In this document: positions 23,904 through 37,716 of the stretch, piece by piece
Numbering within the stretch: position 1 is the first letter of the stretch
Layout of the letters: each line of letters opens with the position of its first letter
Assembly: GCF_022201045.2 (NCBI RefSeq)
Contig: NC_068558.1
Coordinates: forward strand, 2,976,001 to 3,040,000
Reading direction: 5' to 3'
From: Citrus sinensis
Lineage: Eukaryota; Streptophyta; Magnoliopsida; Sapindales; Rutaceae
DNA: 64,000 bases
Notes under the pieces: generated by a model
Told to the model about the DNA's origin: nothing
What the model saw: only the letters and a program-made list of their open reading frames with translations
Databases searched by the model: none
Program-made: the position numbers and the translations under genes

Positions 23904-26900
23904 ATGATAATAACAAATAATGGATGGGGCATAACGCCAGCGACTCAAACTCAACTGAGGAGGAGGCCGCCGCCGCCCCGCTTTCAGTGTCTGGATTTGT
24001 CCGTCAAGAAATCATCCACTCCCACCAGTAGTTTGAGCTTCGTATTGGGTTGTTACAGTTTCCCGTCTTCTTCCAAATACAAGAAAGTCAAGCACCCGCT
24101 TCCACAACCCTTGTGTTGTCTTTGTAGCGACAATACTCACAGTACCAATACTAACAACACCATTTCTTCTTCTTCTTTGGATTGGGATTGGAATCGATGG
24201 ACTCGCCACTTCTCTGAAATCGAACAAGCTGAGAGCTACGCCTCTCTTCTCAAGGTACCCTTACCCCTACCCCATGTCTTTTCTTTATTGCTATTATATT
24301 TTCCTCAATTTTTACCTGTTTCTTAGTTTTTTTTTAAAATTGTTATTAGCTAACTTTTTTTAAAAAAATTATTAATTGTTTGAATATAATAAACTTAGAA
24401 ATTTAAATTTGAAACTTATTTTTGCTCTGTAGTTTCAACTGGAAGATGCTATTGAGAGGGAAGACTTTGAAGAAGCCGCTAACTTGAAAAACGCCATTGC
24501 AGAAGCTGCTTCTAAGGATACTGTGGCAGAAATAATGGCTCAGCTGAAGGTTTAATATTACTATATGAGGTCCTTGATATACTACATGCATGCGTAATCT
24601 CTCGTTTTGTCATCTGATTTCTTGCTTTTTTTCTGCAGAATGCGATTGATGAAGAGCGATATCATGATGCTTCAAGGTTGTGTAGATACACAGGAAGTGG
24701 ACTGGTAATCTTTTCAGCCTTTATTGCCTACTATCAAAACCATGCTTATGCAGTCTTTTAGAAATTTGTTAAATGGATTCTCTTCCCATGCATGAAGCAT
24801 GTTCACATACTTTGTTGTGATGGCTACTGAGTGATTTCATTAGCTGTTTGTTTTGGCTATGGACCTTCCCGAACTGGACCTGAAGATGAAGCTATCATTA
24901 ATGTTAATTATTATTGTTTTCATGTCTTGGAAGGTTGGCTGGTGGGTGGGCTACTCTAAGGACTCTGATGATCCCTTTGGCAGACTAATACAAATAAAAC
25001 CTGGCGTTGGCAGATTTGTTGCCCGGAACTACAGCCCAAGGTATAAATATTTCTGGCTCTGGATAATATATTCTATATTCGGCGATTGTTAGTAACTATC
25101 GTTTGCTACAGACAGTTGGTGTCTGCATCTCCAGGAACTCCACTATTTGAAATTTTCGTGGTCAAAGATAATGAGGAATCATACGTCATGCAGGTGAAGT
25201 ACTGTTTGTTTGGATTGTAGCAAATTTACGATACTGTTTATGTCAAATTCACATGTTGTAGACAAGCCACTGGTTAGATTTCCTGCTGGTTTAATTGACG
25301 GAACCATTTTGTGCGTGTGCCTAGTTTAACATGAATTAATATAGAGAAATGAGACTTGAGATGGTTCTTACTTCATTTATGTTCATTTGCTTCTGTCATT
25401 CACCATTAGACAAGTTCAAAAACCCGCATCATGCATTCCATACTGTATACGCTATACCGATAGGATGCTAGGTGTTCCTACTTAAAAACTGATCTTTATT
25501 ATGTTTTAAATGTTTTCTCATTATCAAATTCCTGTAGAATAAATCATTAGCATAGCTACAATATGGAAGACTGTAAAACCTTAGCAGATGTAGAATAGTT
25601 GTAAGGAGTTGCAATGATTCACTGGGCCACATCACGAAAGCCTTAATTTGTGTATTGTACACTTGGGTCCTGAATATTGGGCTTCAGCAATTTGACTCTT
25701 TGGGATTTGACCTGGATAATTTTGTCTGGGATATTTAAGCACAGCTCTAGACTTAATAGATGTTTAGTAGTTTTGCAATGTGAGAAATTCATATTTGACA
25801 TTTGGACACCAATGCTGTATCTGTTGGCAGGTAGTACATTTGAAGCAAGCCAAGGGGAGTTCAACAAACTCTACAAGTTCTCCTTCGAAGTCCACTAAAA
25901 GTCCATCCACTTCCGAAGTTGAGAATGCATCAGTAGTAGATGTTCAGGGAACCAAAGTTAAGGAAGAGAGAAGTGATGAGAAAGGCATCAATATTGAGGG
26001 AGTAACTGAGGAAGGAATAAAAAGTGTAATAAATTTTCTTAAAGAAAAAATTCCAGGATTGAAAGTAAAAGTTATGAACATCGATATTACTGCAGAAGTG
26101 ACAGATGATGCCGATTCCTTGAAGCAATTAATTCAAGATGGTGAGGAGGCAGAATCTAGTGATTCTGAAGGTGAGGTTGATGATATTGAAGAGATTCAGC
26201 CTGATGAGGTTGCTCTTGAAGGAGCCAATGAGGCCTCAGAAGATGAAAAGGAACTGGATACAAAGGTTTTCATTGGTGGGGTTGTACATAACAATGAGGA
26301 TGCTCCCACCAAGGATGAGTATGTACGTATGCCAGCTGATGTTAAAGATTTGGAGAAAGATTCTTTTGTGTTACATGTTCCTGCAAAAAGTCTTGATTAT
26401 GATCACACTGGAGAAAGTAAAATGTCTAAGCTGAAAGTAGCTGCCTTAGCAGCTCAAGGTGTTTCAGAGCTTATGCCTTTTGATGTTGCAAAGGCATTTT
26501 GGAGTTCTGACAAAGCCTCTTCAAAGGTGAGATAGAGATTTACTCGTTAAATTTAGGAAGCTGTGATGGCATCTTTCACTGCTAATTGCTATTATTGATA
26601 AAGTTTATAAATGAATACAGTAAAAAAGAGGTTTAATCTGAAGCACATGAAGCATATGTAGATTTTTGAATTTATTCTTATAATTTCATTCTCTTGGTAC
26701 ATAATAATGTAAAAGAATACCTTATGTTTATGCCATTTATTGATCTTTTGTCATAGTTTTGATTAACTGTTTCAGCAGCAGAATGGTTCTACTCTGAAAT
26801 AAATTGGAAAGTGAAATACTATAATATCTTTTAATAAATCTTGGATGCTAGTGATATCTTATTCATAAATTTCGGATTCTAGTTGGAAAACTAAAAAAAT

Positions 26901-28417
26901 CTCTTGATGTGCTGATATTCAATTAAGAAGTGCTGATATTCAATTAAGAATTATGTCTGCACTTTGAAAAGTGTGAGACAATGATTATGATCAAGTTGAT
27001 TATCTGTTAACATCATCTTAGGTTTCTAGAGATGTGCGTGAAGTCTTGAAACTTGCAGTCAGTCAGGCGCAGAAGCAGAGCAGACTATCTGAGTATACAA
27101 CCTTTAGTCGAATCAACACTTCCGAAGGAGATTTAGATCCATTTGATGGTGAGTATTCTTACTGGATTTATGTGTTTATGGATGTGTATTCTCTTTCAAT
27201 TCGTAAAATTGAGATCTTTTGGTTGACTGTAGGACTGTATGTTGGAGCGTTCGGCCCTTACGGCACTGAAGTTGTACAATTGAGGCGAAAATACGGTCAA
27301 TGGAGTGGTGAGGGTGAGAAGTCTTCAGATATGGAGTTTTTTGAATACGTGGAGGCTGTAAAACTAACTGGGGACCTTAATGTTCCTGCTGGTGAGGTTA
27401 GTATCTTTTAACTGGGACCTATTTGTTTGGAAAGTGTTGGTTAGGTGCTCATGTAATGGAAAGTTTTTTTTCTAATCATTAAACTTTTGGGATGCTTAGG
27501 TGACATTTCGGGCTAAAATTGGGAAAGGGAGTCGCCTCCCTAACCGTGGGAAGTTTCCAGATGAGTTGGGTGTGGTAACTCTCTCCCCCCCTCTCTCGTT
27601 TTCTTTCATGTATGTGTGTGTGTGTAATTTCTCTTCACTATTTTGTTGCTTTGTGTAAGAAATAGCTATATGTTGATATTTCCATTCATGGGCATGAACA
27701 ACATGCACAATTTCGACATGTCAAGTTTATGGAATTGTTGGGTTATGTACCTTTTTCTTTTTCTTTAGTTGAGGAGTGGGAATTTGGTTTTTGGAGTGGG
27801 AATTTGGTTTTTGGACTTGTATGTTTATGACCTCCCTTGTAAGTTTCAAGAGTACAGTTTATTTGTTTTCCTTTCCACATGTATATGTAGTGAATATGAG
27901 GCTTTATGGTTAACAAATTCAACCCCGTTTTTGGTCATACTTGTTATGACTTATGGAGTACAAGTGCAGTGAAAATATCTTAGAATTTGTAATACTCTGT
28001 AGCTTCTACTATTGTTGGTTTAGGTTACAGACAGTGAACTAATTGTAAGCTACTTTGTCCAGGTTGCTAGTTACAGTGGTCAAGGAAGAATAGCAGACTT
28101 TGGGTTCAGAAATCCTAAATGGGTTGATGGTGAACTTCTTCAACTCAACGGCAAGGTAGTTTAACAAGATTTTCGTTAATGTTTGGTTGCCTTTATTCTC
28201 TATGCTACTCTGATAATGGCTAACAAAACTTCTTGTTTTAGTATTTGGATGCATCTGTAGGAAGTCTTGTCTTTTACTGGTTCTAGATAAATCTGTGTTT
28301 ATGCTTTTTCTGTAGGGGATGGGACCATACGTCAAAGGCGCAGATCTTGGTTTCCTTTACGTTGTCCCTGAGCAAAGTTTCCTTGTGTTGTTTAACCGTT
28401 TAAAGCTGCCAGACTAA
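23904..28417 (+). CDS. EX2: EXECUTER2-type chloroplast singlet-oxygen signalling protein
   Basis: Eleven exons (23904-24254, 24433-24549, 24639-24704, 24934-25040, 25112-25193, 25831-26526, 27022-27148, 27233-27396, 27500-27574, 28063-28155, 28316-28417) join in frame to 659 residues. The first ~85 residues are a Ser/Pro-rich plastid transit region. Next comes a UVR-like helical stretch (residues ~115-175, [19 protein letters not shown]) as in both EXECUTERs, then an acidic low-complexity middle encoded by the long sixth exon, and a C-terminal DUF3506 (singlet-oxygen sensor) domain. The Trp in RNPKW, about residue 615, corresponds to Trp643 of Arabidopsis EX1, whose oxidation is known to trigger signalling. 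Length and the N-terminal wording ([18 protein letters not shown]) fit EX2 better than EX1. Family knowledge: the proteins sit at thylakoid grana margins and are cleaved by FtsH. Confidence 0.93.
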
Positions 28418-29416
28418 GCCATCTGGTTAATATTTGGTTAACTCAAAATCACCTATGATACAGCTAATATTAGATGCGATGCGAGTACTTTCGTATACAG
28501 CAGCTGAAAATGAGAGTTTGGTTCTCTGTCTTTTGGTATTTATCGTATCTCTTTGGTTCCCCACTTTTTTCAAGGTTTTGTATATCATTTTTGTTACCTG
28601 ACCAAAATATGTAGACAGCCTATAATTCAATACCCGAATGGCCTTTCTCCTAGTAATTATTCATTGCTTTTGGAGGTTCTCTTAGGATCTTGCGTAGCAT
28701 CTTTTTCCTGTGGTTCTTGTGATTATTTATCAATACTTTTTGTGTATCAGTAATTTATAAGTTATATCTGAGGATGCTCGTGCGTTTGCATCTTCCGATT
28801 GCTTGGAAGCATCAGTGAATCATTGAGGAACATAAGCGTGTGAACTGGACCATGTAAGCTTAAAGAGATCAACTTTGGAATGAAAAAGCAGAGATAAATT
28901 TTCTGTGGATCCATAAAGTAGAAAAAGCAAAACATAATGGTGATTACTTTTTGTTATTGAAGGCATTAAAGGCATGATCTTTAATCTTTGCTTGTTTCTT
29001 TTTGGTATATACTTACTTTTGGAATTGAATACCCTCTAACAGATATCAGGTGGGCTCGGCAATCTCCATTATAGCACAGAAATTTCTTCTTATAGTTGTC
29101 TTTATATATCAATATTATTGATAGTATTTTTTAAAAAAAAAAAAGAGAAAAAAAGAAAGAAGGAGAAGAGTTTCTGGAGGAATTTGTGAAAGGAAATGAT
29201 AGCCCACTCTTAAAGAAATGTGAGGGAACTTTTACCTGTTCCACATTTTAAAGTTCCCCAACGAAAGCTTGCGACGATGATAGAGAATCAAATCCACTTT
29301 ACACTTTGTTGCTTTTTCTGATTTTATTTTACTTTTATTGGGTTATCAGCTGCACCATGCATGCTTCCATTATGGAATATTTTTTTTTTTTGGTCCCTAT
29401 AAATTGTCCGTTGATG
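28418..29416. other. 3' region of the EX2-type gene and intergenic DNA
   Basis: Probably 3' untranslated for the first few hundred bases. An A-tract lies at 29132-29159. No other gene is supported. Confidence 0.4.
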
Positions 29417-29424
29417 ATTACCAT

Positions 29425-29805
29425 TAGGGTTGGCAATGAGACGAGATGGGATGAGATTTATCAATTTCAGTCCCATCCTGTATATACAAATGGGATAAAA
29501 AAATATCTCAATTTCGTCTCTATATTTTTTTTGGGATAAAAATATGTTCTAATTCCGTCCCAAAAGATATGGAATCCTGTGGGATCCCATCCCAATTGAA
29601 AAAATTTTCATTCTTAATCGGTAATGAGACGGGATGGGACGAGATTTGTCAATTCCACTCTCGTCCCGCATATGTAATTGGGATAAAAAAAAGTTTCAAT
29701 CCCGTCCCTAAATTTTTTTATGGGACAAAAATATATCTCAATCCCGTCCCAAATGAAATGGGATCCCGCAGGATCCCGTCCCATCGGGAAAAATTGCTAT
29801 CCTTA
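29425..29805. mobile_element. hAT-type MITE, internally duplicated, 381 bp
   Basis: An exact 8-bp target duplication, ATTACCAT, lies at 29417-29424 and 29806-29813. Ends are TAGGGTTGGCAATGAGACG at the left and, read inward, TAAGGATAGCAATTTTTCCC at the right. The body consists of two diverged tandem units (about 29430-29619 and 29620-29805), each beginning GCAATGAGACG or GTAATGAGACG and each ending in a GGGATCCC-rich block. It has no coding capacity. Confidence 0.85.
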
Positions 29806-29823
29806 ATTACCATATTAGAAAAA

Positions 29824-30010
29824 GAGTAATGATATAGCTATAAATTTTTCTACAAATTTATTTTGTACAAATGGATGTTGTATGATAAAATTGATTGAAT
29901 TAAATATCTCTTATTCTACATTATTTATTTTTATTATTTTATATTTTTATTCAACCAATGAATTAATGCTACATCAGTTTGTATAAAAATTTATGGCCGT
30001 ATCATTACTC
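29824..30010. mobile_element. MITE with GAGTAATGATA inverted repeats, 187 bp
   Basis: The left end GAGTAATGATATAGCTATAA and the right end, read inward, GAGTAATGATACGGCCATAA are near-perfect inverted repeats of ~30 bases. A lone related end, AGTAATGATACAGCCACA, lies at 30223. The target duplication is not clear, so the superfamily is left open. Confidence 0.7.
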
Positions 30011-31262
30011 TATTTTATACATGAAAAAATAAATGAAAAAGAAATAACAAACCTCAGCAGCGAACTGAAAAATCTTTTAGAAAATGTTAATCTATTCTCC
30101 AAAACCTACGATAATAATTTACTTATTTATATATTATAAAAGTGGATGTGATCATGTGAATTTAAGTAAAATGTGTACAAGTTGTTGTATGGTATGTTTG
30201 TCATATTTCTTCTTTTTCTAAAAGTAATGATACAGCCACAGTTCGTTGTTGAGATTTGCTCTTTCTTTTTTAGTTATTTTTTCATGTATAAAAATAATAA
30301 CTATGCAGAATCTCGGATTTCACCTATAAAAGAGTAATTTAACTTTTAAAGAAGGGGAAGAAAAGATATGATGAATATTTCAAGTTCTTTTTATTTGAAA
30401 TTGAATTTTTTACTAATATTTTTTATTGACAAGATTATGTTCTCTTCCAATATGTACTCTTATTCATGAAATAATTGTTGCAATACTTGTTAAAAATTCA
30501 ATTTCAAGACTAAGAATCATATACAATACTAAAGTGCAAGCCATTGCATTAATCGTAAATATTATTTTTAGTATATCACAATCATACTAGAAAGATGATC
30601 AGTTTATAATGCCCAAATTATAAATCGATTTCACAATATATTGAATTATTAATTCTTACTTATTTTTTTTTTTAGAAGAATCCTTACTTAATTTAGAAAA
30701 CTCTAATATTCTTCACAAGTAATAACAAAATGCCATGTTATTCATACCAGTCCATACTTTACCAAAAATTATTACAATCTTTATAACATAAAATCTCAAA
30801 CTTGTCGCTACAACAATATTCATATTCTGCAAAAATAACCCAACAACGAAGTAAAGAATTAAAATCATGCAACAAGAACAATAATAGAATAAATTAAATA
30901 ATTTTCATTAAAAATTAAAATAATTTATAAATACGTAAGTTTTCCAACGTCTTATTATCTTATATATTTACATCAAAAACAATAAAAAGGATAAAGATGA
31001 GAAACAATAGTTTTCATTTACTAACTATGCCATCACAATAATTCCACGGCCAATGCTGTACAAATCATAGAAAAATCTTTAAAATAGATGCCACGTCACA
31101 GTGGACTGAGTGGGGACCCCAGTCGAATCATTGAAGTTGAAGTTTAAAGACTCCCAGTCTCCCACTTTCGCTTTAACAAGTTTCTCCCTCTTTCTCACTT
31201 CCCAAACAAACTTTTTCCCTCTTGATAAATTCCCGAGAAACCCAAACTGAGGCGGATAAATT
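30011..31262. other. Intergenic, AT-rich; promoter side of the CASP-like gene
   Basis: No coding region seen. The final ~150 bases should hold the leader of the gene starting at 31263. Confidence 0.4.
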
Positions 31263-33087
31263 ATGGAAACCAAATCACAACATCAAAACATACAGCAAAA
31301 GACAAACACAAAGAGAGCCAACGGCAACAACATGAAACGATCTTCGTCGTCGAACTCCGACTCTCCTCACTCACCGCACCGTTTCCACTCGCCACTCCGA
31401 TCCGACCCGGGCGACCCCGACCCCCCCGACGCCTTCGCTTCTCCTGACGCCTCGCCACAGAAGTCACCGATAAATCATGACGACAAACCGAACTCGAAAG
31501 CCATCGTCGCCGTCGCCGACAAGTTCACGCAGAGCTCTCCGATGCTGGAGAAGCCGGCGGAGGTAAAGACTTCTGTAATGTTTAACAAGGCAGTGAGAGA
31601 AGACGGTACGCCTTCTGTGATGAAGACCGAACCCGGCCGAGTAGGAGGAGGGAGATCGGGGCCGGTGGCGTCGATACTGAAGAGATCGAAGTTTGAGGCG
31701 AGGCTGATGTTTGCGAATTTAGGGTTTAGGTTAATCGAAGTCGTTTTGAGTCTGATTTCTTTCTCTGTTATGGCCGCTGATAAGACGCAGGGCTGGAGCG
31801 GCGATTCCTTTGATCGTTACAGAGAATACAGGTTTTAATTTAATTCTTTCATTCACTCATAATTCTGTATTTTTGATACTTCTCTTCTTTTCTAATTTAG
31901 TAGAGTATTAACTGGTTACCAGTCAATTCAATTTTTATATATGGGGGCGTATTTAACTATTTGTTCCTTCCCACTAACTTGAATTCAATTTTGTGTTTTT
32001 TTTTTTAATACTGAAAATAGCATAAATACACTACATTGCATGTTTGTCAGTTCTCTTAAAATGGACATCAAGGACTAGACAAAGATGAATAATTAACTCT
32101 CAACAGTTTGTGGCAGCTTATGTATGTTTTTCTGTAAAATTTGAACTTTATGGAGTCAGTAGGGACCCCTGCAGATACCATTACTATTCAGAAATGCAAT
32201 CCTGTTCTTCTTGTCATTTTTATACTCATGTAATTACTTCTCAAAGGATGTTTGATTGGAGATGGAACTTGATGGCAGGTACTGTTTATCTGTGAACGTT
32301 ATTGCATTTGTATATTCGGGATTTCAAGCATATGATCTAGCTTACTATCTGGCCAAGGGAAAACATGTGATCCGATACCATCTCAGGCAACCCTTTGATT
32401 TTTTTATGGACCAGGTTAGTTTTTCAACCTTGGTGGTTTTTTTTTTTTTTTCCCCTGACCTATCTTCCTTAATACCTTGCTTCAGATGCTTATATAACTA
32501 ATAAAATGTTTTAAGCCCATTACTACTATAAGCTGGATCCTGGATTATGTATTGAGTCAGTCAGTTATATTTGTTTCTTGGGTTCTGGGCATGTTTGGCA
32601 TACAATAATTGCACTCAGGCTCAGAGTGTTTACACTACACGGTTTCCACTATTGTGCAGCTTGAATGATCGTTCACCTTTTTTTTTTTTTTTTTGAATTA
32701 CATGAAATTATTGCTCAGAATACAACTCATATTTAATGAGATTACTATATTGATATTTATAATTAGACAGAATGATGGTTCACCTAGTTGGACAAAGATA
32801 TGCCAATGGATACACCCCCTTTTACAAAGGGGTTGTCATGTCTATGTGCTGAGTTACGAAAGTAATGTTTTTCCTCTTGTTGGTTCAAATTGCAGATACT
32901 GGCATATCTTCTTATATCGGCGTCATCAGCGGCAGCCACTCGGGTTGATGACTGGCAATCAAATTGGGGCAAGGATGAGTTTACTGAGATGGCTAGTGCT
33001 TCAGTCGCAATGTCCTTCCTCGCTTTTATTGCCTTTGCCTTAAGCTCCGTTATTTCAGGTTACAACCTATTTAACCATGACTCATGA
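31263..33087 (+). CDS. CASP-like membrane protein (CASPL4A type)
   Basis: Three exons (31263-31831, 32279-32414, 32896-33087) join in phase to 298 residues. The first ~155 residues are a disordered Ser/Pro/Asp-rich cytosolic tail with [11 protein letters not shown] and similar, as in subgroup 4A. Four transmembrane helices follow, roughly at residues 157-180 ([16 protein letters not shown]), 192-215, 236-258 and 268-290; the Arg in the first helix and the Asp in the third region (RVDDW) fit the conserved charged residues of the CASP/MARVEL fold. CASPs build the Casparian-strip scaffold; most CASP-like proteins are less well understood plasma-membrane proteins. A second in-frame Met at 31332 could be an alternative start. 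The gene looks intact. Confidence 0.9.
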
Positions 33088-35246
33088 GGCCACGTGAATA
33101 CAACAGCTGCTGTGCATCATATTTAATTTTATTTTATTTTTCAAGAAATGCAAAAAGGAATTAAGAGGTTCAAATCCAGATTTTCCATCTTGTATGGAGT
33201 GCTCCTTCTTATGATATATATATTTTTCTCTCAAAAATTTGAAAATAATGTAAAGTTTTTTTTTTTTTAATTTTATGATGAATATGAAATCAATTTACAA
33301 TTTTAACTGTCATTTTACATAGCTTTGGGGGTGATCATATGGTGTGAGGATAAAGTTTTTTCCTTTTTCTTTTCCCCTAAAGTTCTGAAATTTATTATTA
33401 TAGATGTTTCTTTAAATTTCTCATGGAAAGTTTGGACGGTTATTCAAAAGAATCAAAACAGTTACTTGTTAAAAAAAACAAAATCATTAAATGGCTGTTC
33501 GTCATCAAGCCATGTGTGAAGCGCAGGGCTAGACTTAGCAGTTAAGTCACTTCCCAGTTGGTACTTTGCGCAGGACTGCACCTCGTACAGTCATAGTGCA
33601 TTATTGTCACTTTTTCCTCTATCCATTTAAATGTACTTTGCTGACCCCAGACTCGCTGTGAAGTGATTGAACTCACGCACAGGCTCGCGATGAAGGGGTT
33701 GAATCGAGGTACTAAAACATTTTTATCTTCCGAGCATTTCCGGCACTCGGTTAATCTATCGTAAATGATTTGGTATTCAATTGGACCAACTTTAAAGACG
33801 AATTCCTTCCCTAAAAAAAATAAGACAAACCTGTGACTGCAACTCTATTTGTGGAGAGTTAAAATTAGCGCCAAATTCACGAACTCGCAACAACTGTCAC
33901 AACCCAATGAATGACCGTGTGTTTCGTGGGATCTACATAGAAAGCAACCCTATCCAAGCCTAATGACATCGTCAATTCCATCAATAATTATTGCTTGTCT
34001 AATTGCAACAATAATCTTTATTAGTTACCAAACACTCCTCTCATCTCCCCTTGCCACCATGTCTGCTCTCTAATTCAATAAACCGCTTGAGGGGAGATGT
34101 GCGCTGACATTCACAATGTGTGTGGGTTTACTTAGAACTTTACTTTTGAAGGTAAATACCTGTGAAATTGAATAACTAGCTCAACTCCCATGAAGCCCAG
34201 CGGCCGAGTGTTGGATTTCTGGAACCCAAGGCTGAAGCCCAATGGTCTGGTCAGCAATTCGCACACATACACACACACTGTTTTTAAGTTGCTGCCATCC
34301 AACAGCTTATTAAACGAGATCAGGCCACTTGATAGTTGATAATGAGATCATTCATCACTGAACTGACCCAAAGTTGATCACTCTAATCTCGCTTTCAGAT
34401 TACGTGTTAAATCACTAAAAGCAGGGTGATAGGGAGGGACCAGCTGTCCTGTCAGTACAATCACATTGGCCAAAAGAGGTTAATACTTCTGCCGCCAATG
34501 CCAATTGTTACGCTGTCGTGAGGAATTAGCTTGCTTAGTAAGCATAAATCCATTCTTTTAATCGTCTGCTCTCATTTGTTTCTGCTCTTACCTCCATGAG
34601 AAAATAATTGGCTTATGGCTCTAATTAATTGAATAATGGTGGGCTCTCACGTCATCAAAGATTTATACTCAACAGACCAAAGAAAAAGCAAATGATGACC
34701 AAGACGCATCCTGTCTCAATTCAACAACCACGATATTTGTGTTGCTGTTCATGCTGCTTTGTGGGGTTTATCAACCACATGACTCCATATGACAAGTTGC
34801 TACTATGCAAATTCATCATCCATGCTTTGCCTATCCCAAATTAATTCTTCATTTATATTACCACTTATCATGCTTAAACGATCGTTCCCATTCTCATAAT
34901 ATCATTATCACAAACTCTATATAATGCCGGTATCAAGATTTTGGTTTAAAAAATCTCACAACATATTAAGATTTTGATATAAATCCCTAATCTTGCGTAG
35001 ATTCCCCCCTCAATCGTCACCCCTTACTTTTTTAACTTTTGTGATGCATCAAAATTAGACTACCAGCGTCAAAATTGAAGAAAGTAGGCACTGAAAATTG
35101 AAAAAAAAAAAGACAACTGATCGATTCAAGTCCACCTGAAAACGAAGTTTGTAAATGATCTCTAGCAAAGCCCTTGTAAAATAAACACAAACCCAAAAAA
35201 GGTTCACGTGGCATCCTCAATATGCCATGTTCAAATCTCAACTACG
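33088..35246. other. Intergenic, no gene
   Basis: The first ~150 bases are probable 3' untranslated sequence of the CASP-like gene. The rest lacks a supported coding region or recognisable element ends. GC is somewhat higher at 33500-34500 than in neighbouring gaps. Confidence 0.4.
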
Positions 35247-35872
35247 TGACAAATAGGGTTATTTTTACATACCTCCCCTGAGGTTTCACCTAATATCAGT
35301 TTAATAGAAAGTATCTCCATATTTTTACATCCCTCCCCTAAAGTTAGTATTTCCGTCAGTTGACCGTTAGTGGACTAACAAGAGGACGAAAATACCCTTT
35401 CAAGGTTGACAGTCTTCTTTCAACCAACAAAAACTCAAATCCCCTGTACCACCTCACCAACAAAAACACATCCTTGTTTTCTTAAAATCAAGCTTTCGAT
35501 TTTTGATATTTTTCCCCAAAAATTCAAATAAAAAATCAATTCGAAAAAACTAAACCTCATAACATGTCCAACGTCATCTAACTTTAGCTTGGTATCCATA
35601 ACAACAGCACCAAATGTTGCTATGAAAGCACCGTCGACTAAACTTCAATTTATGTCCGCGGCACAACCAAAATAATTTATATCAATTAAATTAGCCAATT
35701 CTAAAAGCAAATAAACACAATTCGTCCCTCTGCCAACAACAACCTGCACCAGTGAGAAAAGAAGAAAATAAGACCGATTCCGCGAAGAAGAAATAAAAAG
35801 AAAATGAAGGAAGAACAAACAAGGAGGGAAGCAAATGGTCACGATGATGGTGATGGGGTCTTTTCCTAAAGT

Positions 35873-36034
<162 letters not shown>

Positions 36035-36085
36035 TTAATCGTAATCAAAGCAAATAAATTAATTTTATTTAACTAATGTTGGCAG

Positions 36086-36560
36086 CTTTGCTATTAGTGA
36101 CTTAGGGTTTACTGCGGCGGCGGTCGCTAGTGCTGTTGGTGGATTGAGTTCTGCCATGGCTGCTCAGCTTGTCTGGACCCCAGTTGATGTTGTGACTCAG
36201 AGGCTTATGGTGGCTAATGGGGCCGATGCTAGATACGTAAATGGGGTTGATATGTTTAGGAAGATTGTTAGAAATGATGGGGTTAGAGGATTGTATATGG
36301 GTTTCAGGATTTCAATCTTGACAAATGCACCATCAAATGCAGTTTGGTGGGCGTCTTATTCCGTTGCTCAAAGGCTTGTTTGGGGTGGAGTTGGGTGTTT
36401 ATTGCGCAGGAAATATGGTGACCGTGAGGGTGATATGATGATGATTAGGCCGGATTCAAAAACTGTGATGGCGTTTCAGGGAGTGAGTGCAGCCATGGTT
36501 GGTGGTTTATCGACTTTGATTATGATGCCACTTGATACGATTAAAACGAATTTTAAATGA
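36086..36560 (+). pseudogene. Captured mitochondrial-carrier (SLC25A44/At5g15640-like) fragment inside the Pack-MULE
   Basis: An open frame of ~158 codons, following an AG at 36084-36085, encodes the middle and part of the C-terminal third of a mitochondrial substrate carrier. It has the repeat signature TPVDVVTQRLM (PxDxxxxR-type), then GVRGLYMGF and a second signature MMPLDTIKT just before the stop at 36558-36560. The hydrophobic segments ASAVGGLSSAMAAQL and VMAFQGVSAAMVGGLSTLIM are the matching helices. A complete carrier has three such repeats in ~300-330 residues, so the first repeat and the last helix are missing. Position between MULE ends shows it is captured; the frame is intact, so capture may be recent or constrained. 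Confidence 0.88.
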
Positions 36561-36708
36561 ACTTTTACGATTTTACCTTGTGTACTGATGATATACATAA
36601 CTTTATACTAACTGCAGGGGAGGAATGTAAAAACACGGAGATACTTTCTATTAAATTGATATTAGGTAAAACCTCAGGGGAGGTATGTAAAAATAACCCT
36701 GACAAATA

Positions 36709-37716
36709 TTATCTATCATAAGCCCTCTAGTTTTGTTTATTTGTTATTTTCTTTTTCAAAACAAAAAAAAAATTAAAAAAATGACGCCAACCGCTGGCCT
36801 ATATATATATTTCTATCTTATTCACACGTCAAAATTTTAGCCGACCGATTGAAAAAGGAAACCTGTCATATATAGCCAAGTTATGTCGTTCCTTCTATCG
36901 TTGTGTAGAAGGATTGACAATATTAATAACACCAAACAATTAGGCTTTATAATATTAGACTTAAAGCAACATGATGCCAACTTACACCTAAAGTATGTAT
37001 TATATAGATTATAATTAACGTATATTTTAAACTAAAGCTAATTAATCCAATTGGTATCCACCAACCATGATTAAGTACGGATTAGGGATATATTCTGTAC
37101 TATTGAGTTTTAATTAATCTATTATTTTCTAGCTCATCTAAAACGGACACGTACGATATTGTCCAGTTCATAACGTATCCATGCATGTGCATGTCCCTTG
37201 AATTATGGAGAATTAGAATCCCCATATGTGATAATAAAAAAGTTTTATGAAAAATTAACAAACAGTTGCATGCCATTCTGATTTTGTATTTTTCAAATTA
37301 AAAAAAAAAATGTTATCTCCCGATTAAACTAAGACAAAAAGTAATTGATTGTATAATCCATTGGAAGGTAGCTAGCTAGCTAGGGTTTTGACAAGGACCT
37401 AACACCGGTAGTGCTCGAGTATCTTTGGAAGTTTTTGATTTGATTTAACGTCTCGGCGTAGTAGTATTATTAAAACATCAAAATTCATTGATATTATATA
37501 CATGTACTCGTTAATTAATAAATTTTAAATGATTAACTAAAGATATGTCCTACACTTGTAAGAATCTAAAAGAATTTAAAATATACGGCAGTTGTTATGG
37601 CGATGGTAGCAATCACAAGAAACTGCCGTGCTGGCTGCTATGCTTTCATCGATCGATTGGAACAACGCTATTGATACTAACCTCAAATTATGATATTTTC
37701 TGTATAATTACATTGA
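36709..37716. other. Intergenic, AT-rich, no gene
   Basis: No supported gene or element ends. GCTAGCTAGCTAG occurs near 37370-37383. Confidence 0.4.

Noticed and set aside
25780-25830. Met-starting upstream part of the large EX2 exon frame
   Set aside because: It lies in the intron; the exon begins after the AG at 25829-25830 and joins in phase with exon 5.
33500-34500. GC-richer stretch as a possible gene
   Set aside because: No long frame, no splice-consistent exons and no known motif on either strand.
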